From: CAVUCH01 sp963739995
Lineage (GTDB): Bacteria > Acidobacteriota > Vicinamibacteria > Vicinamibacterales > JAENWD01
Length of the DNA stretch: 64,000 bases
Assembly (NCBI GenBank): GCA_963739995.1
Contig: CAVUCH010000005.1
Coordinates: 255,759 to 319,758 of the forward strand
Direction: 5' to 3'
Shown: one piece after another, positions 52,099 to 60,715 of the stretch
How positions within the stretch are numbered: position 1 is the first letter of the stretch
How the letters are laid out: every line of letters begins with the position of its first letter
Notes under the pieces: model-generated
Seen by the model: the letters and a program-made list of their open reading frames with translations, nothing else
The model's database searches: none
Told to the model about the DNA's origin: nothing
Position numbers and translations under genes: made by a program

Positions 52099-54918
52099 GA
52101 TGGGACAGGCTCGCCGAGCGCGTCGACACAGCGGTCGCAGAGTCCCTCTCGCCCCGGCTCCGACGACACGGCCGGCACATATCGCCAGCAGCGCTCGCAT
52201 TTCACACCGGGGGCGCGTTCCGCGCTGAAACGTGGCGGGCCCTCTCCGGCGGCCTGGATCAGGGTCACATCCGATACGATGAACAAGGTCGGCAAATCCG
52301 CCTCGTAGCGTCGCAGCCGCGCGTAATCGTCACCCCGCGCTTCGATGGTGAGCCGCGCGCCGAGAGAGGTGCCCACGACCTTTTCCTTCCGCTGCCGCTC
52401 GATCTCGAGGTTCGCCTGGTCGCGCAGAAGGCGGAGCTTCTGCCAGTCGTCCAGCAGCGCAGGGTTGGCGAGCTCGTCGAGCACGGCCGTATCGGGGAAG
52501 AGCGCCATGTGCACCGATGTTTCGCGGGGGCCCGGCAACACCTTCCACAGTTGTTCGGCCGTCACGGGCAGCACCGGCGCCATCAGGCGCGCAAGCCCGT
52601 CCGCGACTGCGTAGAGCGCTGTTTGTGCCGAGCGGCGGCTCGAAGACCGGGCGGCCAGCGTGTACAGGCGGTCTTTCGAGACGTCCACGTAGAACGCGCT
52701 CAGGTCCACGGTCACCAGCACGTTCAACGCGTGGAAAATGACGGGGAAATCGTAGGCGTCGTACGCGCGGCGCATCTTCAAGGCCGTGTCCGCGTAACGC
52801 GCGAGCGCGTACCGATCGACCGCTTCGAGCGCGTCGGGCGTGACCGAGTCGGTGGCCGGATCGAAGTCGTACAAGTTGGCAACCAGGATGCGGCACGTGT
52901 TCCGGATCTTCCGGTACGCCTCGACCACCCGTGCGAGGATCTCCTTGCTGACGCGCAGCTCGTCTCGGTAGTCGGTCGAGGTGACCCACAGGCGCAGCAC
53001 CTCCGCCCCGCTCTCCTCGATAATCTCGTGCGGCAGGATCGTGTTGCCGATCGACTTCGACATCTTCCGTCCGTCGAGATCGATCAGGAACCCGTGCGTC
53101 AATACTTCCCGGAACGGCGGCCTTCCGCGTGTCGCGAGCCCAACGAGCAGCGAGCTCTGGAACCAGCCGCGGTGCTGATCACTGCCCTCCAGGTACAGGT
53201 CCGCCGGCCACGTCAGCTCCGGACGGAACGGCAGTACGGCCTCATGGCTCGACCCCGAGTCGAACCAGACGTCCAGGATGTCGCGCTCGCGGACGAACGA
53301 CGCGCCGCCACACGCGGGACACGCCAGCCCCTCAGGCAGGAACTCCTCGATCGGCCGCTCGTACCACGAGTCTGCACCGTATTGTTCGAACACGCCGGCC
53401 GCCCGCTCGATCAACGCTGCGGTGAGCAGGGCTTCGCCACACGACGTGCAGTCGACCGCCGGGATGGGGACGCCCCATGCCCGCTGGCGCGAGATGCACC
53501 AGTCGGGCCGGTTCGCCACCATGCTCTGGATCCGGTCCCGCCCCCAAGTCGGAACCCACGCGACGTCCTCTGCGATCGCATGCAGCGCGGCATCGCGCAG
53601 TGTGCGCCGGGCGCCGTCCTCGCCAATCGACGGCTCCCCGTCCATCCGCACGAACCACTGCCAGGTCGCAAGGAAGATCACCGGGTTATGACAGCGCCAG
53701 CAATGCGGGTACTGGTGGGTGAACGAGTGGTGGTGCCACAGGTGTCCCCGGTCGTTCAGGGCTTCGATCACCGCAGGGTTCGCTTCGAACACCTGCTCGC
53801 CGGCGAAGAGGCCCACCTCGTCGGTGAATCGGCCGTCGGGTCCGACCGGCGCGTAGATCTCGAGTCCGTATTTGCGGCCGGTCAGGAAGTCGTCGGCGCC
53901 ATGGCCGGGTGCGGTGTGCACGGCCCCGGTGCCCTGCTCGAGCGTCACGTAGTCACCCAGTACGGCTCGCGAGTCGCGATCGTACAAGGGGTGGCGGAAC
54001 ACCAGGCCTTCGAGTTCCGCGCCCTTGAACCGCGCGATCGGTCGCGCCAGAGGGCGGCCCACGGCGTCGGTGACAGCGGGTGCGAGGGCGGTCGCTATGA
54101 TGACGACCCGGCCGTCCGCCTCGTACGCGCCGTAGTCGAACTCGGGGTGGAACGCGATTGCCAGGTTCGACGGAATCGTCCACGGGGTGGTCGTCCAGAT
54201 GAGCACGGAGGTCTTGCGCCCGGCGAGCGCCGGGAACCGGCGGCCCGCCTCCTCCGCGCTCGACCCGGCGAGCGCAAACTCGACGTAAATCGACGGCGAC
54301 ACGTGATCCTCGGTACTCGACCTCGGCCTCGGCGAGGGCGGTACGGCAATGGATGCACCAGTGGACAGGCTTCTTGCCTTTGTAGACCACCCCGCGGTCG
54401 ACGAACCGGCCCAGCGCCCGCGCAATTGCCGCCTGGTATGGGTAGTTCATCGTCAGGTACGGATGCTGCCAGTCGCCGAAGATCCCCAGCCGCTGGAACT
54501 CTTCCGTCATCACCCCGATGAACCGCTCCGCATAGGCGCGGCAGGCCCGTCGCACGTCTGCCAGCGCCATCTCCCGCTTCCTCGGTCCAAGCTCGCGGTC
54601 GACTTTCAGCTCGATGGGCAACCCATGACAGTCGTATCCCGGCACGTACGGCGTGTCGAAGCCCGACATGGACCGCGACTTGACGACGAAGTCCTTGAGG
54701 ATCTTGTTGAGCGCGGTGCCGAGGTGAATCTGGCCGTTCGCGTAGGGCGGACCGTCGTGCAGAACGAACCGGGGCCGACCCGCACGGGCCTCCCGGATGC
54801 GTTCATACAGATCGATGTCGTCCCACCACGCGATCATCTCCGGCTCGGCAGCCTGGAGATTGGCCTTCATCGGAAAGGTCGTGCGAGGCAGGTTCAGGGT
54901 GTCTTTCCAATCCGCCAT
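52095..54918 (-). CDS. ileS: Isoleucyl-tRNA synthetase, frameshifted as given
   Basis: The intended product is about 940 residues, normal for IleS. It shows PYANGQIHLGT (HIGH variant), the KMSKS loop GRKMSKSIGN and the C-terminal zinc finger CERCWRY...CDRC. The frame breaks near 54312-54313. Upstream it reads ALAEAEVEY then leaves the frame; removing one base restores EDHVSPSIYVEF, the expected continuation (IleS proteins read AEVEY then a few residues then SPSI). An extra G/C in a CGG run on the plus strand is therefore likely. A sequencing or assembly error is the simplest cause. A TACAAT box ends 11 bases before ATG 54918. Confidence 0.93.
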
Positions 54919-55003
54919 ATGAACTGTGGATTGTACTCCGCACCCCGTCGACGACGGATCAGAGGACGAGCGCCCGGGCATCCTGGCGCTCGTCTGTCGA
55001 AGA

Positions 55004-55852
55004 CTACCGCCTGGTGGCAGACCTCGGATCGGGCCGCACGTCGACCGCGAACTCGCCGTGGTTGTCGGCAACCTGATCGTCGTTCACGCCGAGAAACAGC
55101 CGTCCGTCCGCCGGCATCGGCAGCGTGGTCTGGTTGCCGATCGCAAAGACCGCCACCGGGCCCACACGTCCGAGCAGCGCGCCCACGGGCACGTTGGCCA
55201 TCGGTCCAGATGGGCGCTGTCCGCTGCTCGCCCCGACCGAGGTCGCCGTGTCGCTGGCGTTCGCGCTGAACTGTACCTGGCCGCTGGCATTGAACGTCAC
55301 CCTGTCGCCGCGGCGCACCGTGATTCCGGTGTCGGTCCACCGCTGGTTGGCAGGCACCCGAATCTGTCCGCCGGTTGCCGGGAGGGTCGAAGAGCCCGGC
55401 GCGGCCGGCATGGGCGGCGTAGCAGCGCGCGCGCCGCTCGGGCGTGCAAGGTAGATGCGCCGCACCTCGTTCGAGCGGAAATCGCGGTTGCCCGTGTCCG
55501 TGTGCACCGAGATGCGCTTTGGCTGCGTGCCGCCAATATCGTAGAGGTTGCCGCTAACGATCTGTCCATTGGAGAGCACAATCAGGTGCTTGCCAGCCTG
55601 AACCTGGTTGACTTCGTTGCCCGGGAAGCTCGTGCTCCCGCTGAAGTCGATGACGGCCACGTCGCCGGTCGAGATCTGGCGGGTGGACCCGCCTACACGA
55701 ACCTCGAACCCCGATCCGCCCATATCCACGAGCTCGCCCGACACCTGCTCACCGGATCGCAGCACGAACATGGCCGATTGCTGAGCCACAACGGGAAACG
55801 CCAGCATCAACGCCAGCGCAGTGCCCGTAGCCAATGCCAAAGTACGCCTCAT
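55004..55852 (-). CDS. Secreted protein with PA-IL (LecA)-like C-terminal domain
   Basis: A 282-residue exported protein. A signal peptide (about residues 1-23, FPVVAQQ) is followed by a short beta domain (FVLRSGEQVSGELVDMGGSGFEVRVGGSTRQIS and a second QIVSGNLYDIGG unit). A Pro/Ala linker leads to a C-terminal domain of about 120 residues that resembles the PA-IL galactophilic lectin fold: RWTDTGITVRRGDRVTFNASG, VPVGALLGRVG, RLFLGVNDDQVADNHGEF. Asp/Asn in LGVNDDQ..DN are the calcium-binding pattern of that fold. Sugar binding is inferred. GGGAGGATACAG precedes ATG 55852. Confidence 0.75.
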   Translation of the reverse strand: MRRTLALATGTALALMLAFPVVAQQSAMFVLRSGEQVSGELVDMGGSGFEVRVGGSTRQISTGDVAVIDFSGSTSFPGNEVNQVQAGKHLIVLSNGQIVSGNLYDIGGTQPKRISVHTDTGNRDFRSNEVRRIYLARPSGARAATPPMPAAPGSSTLPATGGQIRVPANQRWTDTGITVRRGDRVTFNASGQVQFSANASDTATSVGASSGQRPSGPMANVPVGALLGRVGPVAVFAIGNQTTLPMPADGRLFLGVNDDQVADNHGEFAVDVRPDPRSATRR

Positions 55853-56018
55853 CTGTATCCTCCCTTGAAAAATCTGCCGAGTTGGCGACCGTCACGCCGA
55901 TGACGCAGTCGGTCAGTGCAAATGGGTGGCCAGAGGTTGGAGCCGTCAGGCGTGCAATCTCGTTTAAATTTCGCGGTTTTAGTTCGCGTTGACCTCCGGA
56001 GAGGACGGTTTTCCCTCA

Positions 56019-56024
56019 TATAAT
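56019..56024 (+). promoter_or_regulatory. -10 box immediately before the M16 gene
   Basis: A perfect TATAAT ends only 6 bases before the ATG at 56031, so transcription would start at or next to the ATG. No Shine-Dalgarno sequence fits. No -35 box at normal spacing was found. Confidence 0.55.
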
Positions 56025-56030
56025 CGAACC

Positions 56031-57356
56031 ATGGCCACGCAGGTTCCGGCTCTCCCGTCGATGCTACCGGTGCGCGAAGTCGTGCTCGATAACGGCCTCA
56101 CCGTCCTCGTCCAGGAGATGCACACGGCGCCGCTCGCATCTGTGTGGTGCTGGTACAAAGTCGGATCCAAGGACGAACGTCCGGGTCTCACCGGCGTCTC
56201 GCATTGGGTCGAGCACATGAACTTCAAGGGCACGACCAACATCCCGCGCGACCAGGTCAAGGGCATCATCGAGCAGTTCGGCGGCAGCTGGAACGGCTAC
56301 ACGTGGATCGACCAGACCACGTACCTCGAGACCGCGACGCGCAACGCCCTCGACCGCATGCTGTTCATCGAAGCCGAGCGCATGGCCAACGGCCTCTTCG
56401 AACCGGAGGAATGCGAGTCGGAACGCACCGTCATCATCGCGGAACTGCAGGGGGGCGATAACGATCCCGAGCAGCTGCTCGATACCGAGGTCACGGCCGC
56501 GGCGTTCAAGGCACACCCGTATCGCCATCCAACCATCGGCTGGCTGAGCGACCTCGAGACCATGACTCGCGACGACCTCTACGGCCACTACCGCGAGTTC
56601 TATGTCCCGGGCAACGCGACTCTCGTGGTCGTCGGCGACGTCGACACCGAGGACGTCCTCCGGCGGGCAGACGCGCACTTCGGGAAGATCCCCACCGGCC
56701 GCGTGCCCTCCCGCATTCGAACGGTCGAGCCCGCGCAGGTCGGTGAGCGCCGCGTCACCATCGAGAAGGAAGGAACAACGGCGTACCTGAAGCTCGCGTA
56801 CCACGCCCCCGAGGCGCAGCACCCGGACTTCTTTCCCTTGCTCGTCCTTGACGCCGTGCTCACGGGCGCGAAAGGAGTAAACCTCTGGTCTTCGTTCCGC
56901 AATCCTCCGCAGCGGAGTGCCCGGCTGTATCGCGCGCTCGTCGATCGGCGGCTCGCGTCCTCGGTATTCGGCGCGCTGCTCCCCACCGAGCATCCGTTCC
57001 TGTATTCGGTGGCGATCACGGCCGCGGACGGCATCCCGCTCGCGGCGGTGGAAGAAGCAGCCGTCGACGTGCTCGATGCGGTACGGGCCGACGGAATCAC
57101 GTCCAGCGAGCTCCAGCGGGCGAAACACCAGCTGCGGGCGAGGCTCGTGTTCGAGTCTGACAGCGGGACGAACATCGCCCATCAGCTCGGGTACTTCCAG
57201 ACGATCGCGACCGTGGACCTGTATCACCGATCGTGGGACGCCATTGCCGGCGTCACCCTCGAGGCGGTCGCCCGCGCGGCGGCGTCATGCCTGCGCGCCA
57301 GCAATCGCACGGTGGGTTGGTTCAAGCCGTTGCCCGGCCGCACGGAGGTTCGGTGA
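56031..57356 (+). CDS. M16 family zinc peptidase, catalytic subunit
   Basis: A 441-residue pitrilysin-family protease with the inverted zinc motif HWVEH (His58, Glu61, His62) and the third ligand Glu138, at the family spacing of 76 residues. The second domain has the arginine/tyrosine pair region near the C-terminus (YHRSWD). These peptidases degrade unfolded peptides; some work as a pair of active and inactive subunits, as seems to be the case here. ATG 56031 may be leaderless. The stop overlaps the partner start as GTGA. Confidence 0.92.
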   Translation: MATQVPALPSMLPVREVVLDNGLTVLVQEMHTAPLASVWCWYKVGSKDERPGLTGVSHWVEHMNFKGTTNIPRDQVKGIIEQFGGSWNGYTWIDQTTYLETATRNALDRMLFIEAERMANGLFEPEECESERTVIIAELQGGDNDPEQLLDTEVTAAAFKAHPYRHPTIGWLSDLETMTRDDLYGHYREFYVPGNATLVVVGDVDTEDVLRRADAHFGKIPTGRVPSRIRTVEPAQVGERRVTIEKEGTTAYLKLAYHAPEAQHPDFFPLLVLDAVLTGAKGVNLWSSFRNPPQRSARLYRALVDRRLASSVFGALLPTEHPFLYSVAITAADGIPLAAVEEAAVDVLDAVRADGITSSELQRAKHQLRARLVFESDSGTNIAHQLGYFQTIATVDLYHRSWDAIAGVTLEAVARAAASCLRASNRTVGWFKPLPGRTEVR

Positions 57357-58651
57357 GCACCCTTCTTCAGGGTCTCGCGCCGACGCGCTCCGCGCTCGCC
57401 AACGGAGCGGTGGTTCTGGCGCAGCAGACCGTCACCCACCCGGCCGTGACGATGCTGGTTGCCCTGCGCGCCGGCAGCGCGCACGACCCCGCCGACCGGC
57501 TGGGACTGGCTCATTTCGTCTCGAAGGTGATCGATCGGGGGACCGAGACGCGCAGTGCCGACGCCATAGCTGAGGCGCTCGATGGTCGCGGCGTGACGCT
57601 GAACTCGAGCGTGGGACGTCACCTGCTCACGCTCGGCTGTACGTGCCTGGCCGAGGACTTCGAGGACATGCTCGGACTCGTCGCCGACGTCGTGCGACGT
57701 CCCACGTTCCCCGAGGCGGAAGTCGACACCCGGCGCGGTGAGATCGTCACGGCCATCCGCCAGGACGAGGACAGCCCGGCGACCATGGCGGTCGAGGGCC
57801 TCATGGGTCTGCTGTACCCCGATGGGCACCCCTATGGCCGGCCGACCAAGGGCGTCGTCGCAGCTGTGGACGCGACAACACGCGGGGATCTCGTCGCGTA
57901 CCACCGCGCGCGGTTCTCCCCCGAGCATCTGATGGTGGTTATTGCCGGTGATGTCTCCGCGGCTCGGGCCATTACCGCCGCTGAACGGGTGTTCGGAGAC
58001 TGGCACCCGCCCAGCGCGACGCCGCTCGTACTTCCCCCGCTCGCCCTGGCCGCCCCCCGTCGGCGGCTTCTGATACCGATGATGAACAAGGCGCAGGCGG
58101 ACGTGGCGTACGGGTTCGTCACGGTCACACGGCGCGATCCGGACTATTACGCGCTCACGCTGATGAACAATGTTCTGGGGCAGTACGGGCTCGGCGGGCG
58201 CCTCGGCGACAGCATTCGCGAGCGGCAGGGGATGGCGTATTACGCCTTCAGCAGCTTCGACGGCAACGTGGCCGAAGGGCCGCTCGTCATCCGGGCCGGC
58301 GTTGCGCCAGAAAACGTGGATCGCACGGTCGCTTCGATCGACGAGGAGGTCCGGACGATCGTTCGCGACGGCGTGACCGCCTCGGAACTGGCGGATGCCA
58401 AGCGATACCTGATCGGGTCCATGCCCAGGAACCTCGAGACGAATTCGGGAATCGCGTCCTTCCTCCATACGGCGGAGTTCTTCGGGCTCGGGCTCGACCA
58501 CGACCACCGCCTTCCCGCGCTGCTCGACGCCGTGACGCTCGACGACGTGCGCGCGGCGACACGGCGGATTCTCGACCCGGATCGCGCGTCGGTGGTGATC
58601 GCCGGCCCGTACGATCCCGCGATGCACCTCGACGCTCCCTCACTGCGGTGA
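57353..58651 (+). CDS. M16 family non-catalytic partner subunit
   Basis: A 432-residue protein with the M16 fold (GLAHFVSKVIDRGT, RQDEDSPATMAVEGLMGLLYPDGHPYG, GQYGLGGRLGDSIRERQGMAYYAF). The zinc motif is lost: residues 54-58 read HFVSK where HxxEH is expected, so glutamate and the second histidine are missing. It retains the arginine/tyrosine region GMAYY. Heterodimeric M16 enzymes (for example mitochondrial processing peptidase) pair one active with one inactive subunit. GTG 57353 overlaps the upstream stop, giving coupled synthesis, and its own stop overlaps the HAD gene start. Confidence 0.9.
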   Translation: MSTLLQGLAPTRSALANGAVVLAQQTVTHPAVTMLVALRAGSAHDPADRLGLAHFVSKVIDRGTETRSADAIAEALDGRGVTLNSSVGRHLLTLGCTCLAEDFEDMLGLVADVVRRPTFPEAEVDTRRGEIVTAIRQDEDSPATMAVEGLMGLLYPDGHPYGRPTKGVVAAVDATTRGDLVAYHRARFSPEHLMVVIAGDVSAARAITAAERVFGDWHPPSATPLVLPPLALAAPRRRLLIPMMNKAQADVAYGFVTVTRRDPDYYALTLMNNVLGQYGLGGRLGDSIRERQGMAYYAFSSFDGNVAEGPLVIRAGVAPENVDRTVASIDEEVRTIVRDGVTASELADAKRYLIGSMPRNLETNSGIASFLHTAEFFGLGLDHDHRLPALLDAVTLDDVRAATRRILDPDRASVVIAGPYDPAMHLDAPSLR

Positions 58652-59352
58652 CGCGCGCCGTCTTCTTCGACGTGGACTTCACGCTCATCCACCCTGGCCC
58701 GACGTTCCGGGGCGAGGGATACCACCGGTTCTGTGCGCGTCACGGCATCGACGTCGATCCCTCCCGTTTCGAGGCTGCCGTCGCCGCAGCGTCGGCTGTA
58801 CTCGAGGAGGCCCGCGCTCCCATCTATGAAGCAGCCCTCTTCCATCGATACACCGCGGCTATCATCACCGGTATGGGAGGCGTGGGCCCGCAGGTAGACG
58901 CCTGCGCCCGGGAGATCTATGACGAGTGGGCCGGCTGTCACCACTTCGAGCTGTACGACGATGTGCCCGAAACGCTCCGCGAACTCGCCGGACGCGGCAT
59001 TCGGATTGGCCTCATCTCGAACAGCCACCGGTGTCTGGCCTCCTTCGGGAGCCATTTCGAGCTCGAGCGCCTGATCTCGGCGGCGGTGTCCTCCGCTGAG
59101 CACGGGTACATGAAGCCGCACCCGAGCATCTTCGACGCTGCGCTCCGCCTGGTGGGCGTGCCCTCCGAAGACGCAGTGATGGTGGGGGACAGCCTGACGC
59201 ACGATGTCGAGGGCGCTATGCAGGTCGGCATGCGCGGGGTGCTCGTGCGGAGGTCGGCCGAGATCGGGCCGGGTCGGGCGGCGAGCGCCGCCGCTGTCAG
59301 AGCGGACGTGCCGGTCATCCGGTCGCTGACCGAGTTGCCCGCCCTGCTCTGA
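58648..59352 (+). CDS. HAD-superfamily hydrolase
   Basis: A 234-residue HAD phosphatase. Motif I DVDFTLIHPG (Asp8, Asp10) carries the nucleophile; motif II is LISNSH (about residues 118-123), motif III lysine is in YMKPHPSIFDAAL and motif IV is VMVGDSLTHDVEGA. The substrate is not deducible; small phosphorylated metabolites are usual for such enzymes. GTG 58648 overlaps the M16 partner stop as GTGA, so it is the third gene of that coupled run. Confidence 0.88.
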   Translation: MTRAVFFDVDFTLIHPGPTFRGEGYHRFCARHGIDVDPSRFEAAVAAASAVLEEARAPIYEAALFHRYTAAIITGMGGVGPQVDACAREIYDEWAGCHHFELYDDVPETLRELAGRGIRIGLISNSHRCLASFGSHFELERLISAAVSSAEHGYMKPHPSIFDAALRLVGVPSEDAVMVGDSLTHDVEGAMQVGMRGVLVRRSAEIGPGRAASAAAVRADVPVIRSLTELPALL

Positions 59353-59403
59353 AGCGTTGCGCCCTGCTCCGGCAGTTCGACCGTGGGCAGCGACGCCTCG
59401 GCT

Positions 59404-59748
59404 CTACCCCGGGGGCCAGCCGAGGCCGCGTCCGGCGAGCAGGTGCAGGTGGATGTGGAACACCGACTGGCCCGCTTCACGGTTGCAGTTGAACACGGTG
59501 CGGTACCCTCTGTCGGCGTACCCGCCGTCGGCGGCGATGGTGGCCGCAAAGCGCAGCATGCGCCCCACGAGCGCGTCGTCCTGCTCGCTGAGATCGTTCA
59601 AGGTGGGGACGTGACGGCGTGGAATGATCAGCGCGTGCAGCGGCGCCTGCGGGTTGATGTCGTTGAAGGCTACGAGTTCGTCGTTTTCCCGGACGATCGA
59701 GGCCGGTATCTCGCCGCTGACGATCTTGCAGAAGAGGCAATCACTCAT
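59404..59748 (-). CDS. HIT-family nucleotide hydrolase (HinT-like)
   Basis: A 114-residue histidine triad protein with CLFCKIVSGEIPASIV at the N-terminus and the HIHLHLLAGR triad near the end. HinT-type enzymes hydrolyse nucleoside phosphoramidates such as AMP-lysine. Agreement with HinT length is good. ATG 59748 has AGAGGATC upstream; a longer in-frame reading enters the palindromic repeat and is not family-like. It converges with the HAD gene. Confidence 0.92.
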   Translation of the reverse strand: MSDCLFCKIVSGEIPASIVRENDELVAFNDINPQAPLHALIIPRRHVPTLNDLSEQDDALVGRMLRFAATIAADGGYADRGYRTVFNCNREAGQSVFHIHLHLLAGRGLGWPPG

Positions 59749-59765
59749 TCGTTGATCCTCTAGCC

Positions 59766-59921
59766 GCCCGTGGTGAAAGGCCGGTTGCATTCGGCCGCCG
59801 ATGACATCCCCGCCGGCTGCGTTGCTTCTTCCTCAAATACTGCCCGGTATTCTCGGTCGTCGCGCCTTGCCGGCGGGGCGCCTCCGCGGCCTCGGTGCGA
59901 CGCCGGTCTTTCACCACGGGC
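59766..59921 (+). repeat. Palindromic dispersed repeat, copy B
   Basis: Outer arms GCCCGTGGTGAAAGGCCGG (59766-59784) and CCGGTCTTTCACCACGGGC (59903-59921) pair over 19 bases with one mismatch. Inside, CCCCGCCGGC (59808-59817) pairs with GCCGGCGGGG (59869-59878). A small hairpin AATAC-TGCCCG-GTATT (59836-59851) marks the centre. The core (59818-59871) matches copy A, including the identical 20-mer at 59852-59871. It lies just upstream of the HIT gene and next to the transposase remnant. Confidence 0.75.
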
Positions 59922-59935
59922 TGCAAGCAGGCTGT

Positions 59936-60140
59936 GGTGAGAGCAGGTGTGGCGGACCACGTCATAGCCCTTGTCCCCGACGACTTCGAGCCCGTCGCCG
60001 CTTTGAAGTCGCCGTTGTCCAGGATCTGATGGGTCGCATGTAGAACGGGTGTGCGGTACTGCGCGGCAGGTCTTCGGCCGCCACCCGCATCGACGTCTGC
60101 CTGTGACGCCGTCCTCGGTTCGTCCATCGCCATGGCCACA
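59936..60140 (-). pseudogene. Decayed DDE transposase remnant
   Basis: In different minus-strand frames this interval reads MRVAAEDLPRSTAHPFYM (60037-60090), then NQILDNGDF-like THQILDNGDFK, then VVGDKGYDVVRH (about 59949-59990). AEDLPRSTAHPFY plus LNQILD is the N-terminal pattern of a common IS transposase group, and VVxDKGY is the DDE-domain motif in the same proteins. About 300 residues are missing between them and the frame is broken, so it is a relic. The assignment rests on short motifs. The rest of the gap to the GntR gene (60141-60270) shows nothing else. Confidence 0.5.
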
Positions 60141-60270
60141 GTGTAGTACGCGGGATCGAACGTGTCGATCCCTTTACGGACGCGTCCAGCGCTCTCGGCT
60201 CTCTCGAAGCGACTCCATCGCTAAACGCGTGCGTCTTCGACTGGTTGTCCTAAACGGCGACGCGGGCCCC

Positions 60271-60318
60271 TTGACGCCGCTCCCCGATAGTTCTACTGTG
60301 TTAGTTAACTAGTTCAGT
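60271..60318 (+). promoter_or_regulatory. Promoter and dyad operator of the GntR gene
   Basis: TTGACG (60271-60276), 17 bases, TACTGT (60294-60299). A 24-base dyad centred at 60306.5 (60295-60318; ACTG at one end, CAGT at the other, perfect core TAGTTAACTA at 60302-60311) covers the -10 and the start region. Its symmetry and position fit autoregulation by the GntR protein. There is no ribosome site, and the leader would be about 14 bases. Confidence 0.6.
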
Positions 60319-60319
60319 G

Positions 60320-60715
60320 ATGCTGTTCCGATCCAACCCGTCCTCCGGCGTTCCCGTTTATCTCCAGCTGATCGAGCAGGTGAAGCACGCGGTCGACGTG
60401 GGTGCCCTGCGCCCCGGCGACCAGCTCCCGGCTATCCGACGCGTGGCCGAGGACCTCGTGATCAATCCGAACACGGTGGCCAAGGCGTACCGTGACCTCG
60501 AGCACGACGGCGTCATCGAGCTCAGGCAAGGCGCAGGCGCGTTTGTCGCCGAGAACGGTCGCGCCGGGCGCGTTGCCCGGGTCACGGGGGCGCGGCCTGT
60601 ACTGCAGGCCGCCATGGATCGCCTGGCGGCGGCGGGACTGACGGTAGACGAGATTCGACGGCTGGTCGAGGCCGAGCTCTTGCGGCTGGCCGACAAGCCG
60701 CGCACGAGGAAATGA
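60320..60715 (+). CDS. GntR-family regulator, YtrA type
   Basis: A 131-residue regulator. The winged helix-turn-helix (PVYLQLIEQVKHAVDVGALRPGDQLPAIRRVAEDL, NPNTVAKAYRDLEHDGVIELRQGAGAFV) is followed by a short helical tail typical of the YtrA subfamily. That family usually represses an adjacent ABC transporter operon. ATG 60320 is preferred; GTG 60317 is one codon earlier. It is followed at once by the broken ABC gene, and a dyad operator overlaps its promoter. Its normal target may thus be lost. Confidence 0.88.
   Translation: MLFRSNPSSGVPVYLQLIEQVKHAVDVGALRPGDQLPAIRRVAEDLVINPNTVAKAYRDLEHDGVIELRQGAGAFVAENGRAGRVARVTGARPVLQAAMDRLAAAGLTVDEIRRLVEAELLRLADKPRTRK

Noticed and set aside
52509..54521. 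Long plus-strand frame of about 670 codons opposite ileS
   Set aside because: Fully antisense to ileS with no domain or ribosome site; a GC artefact.
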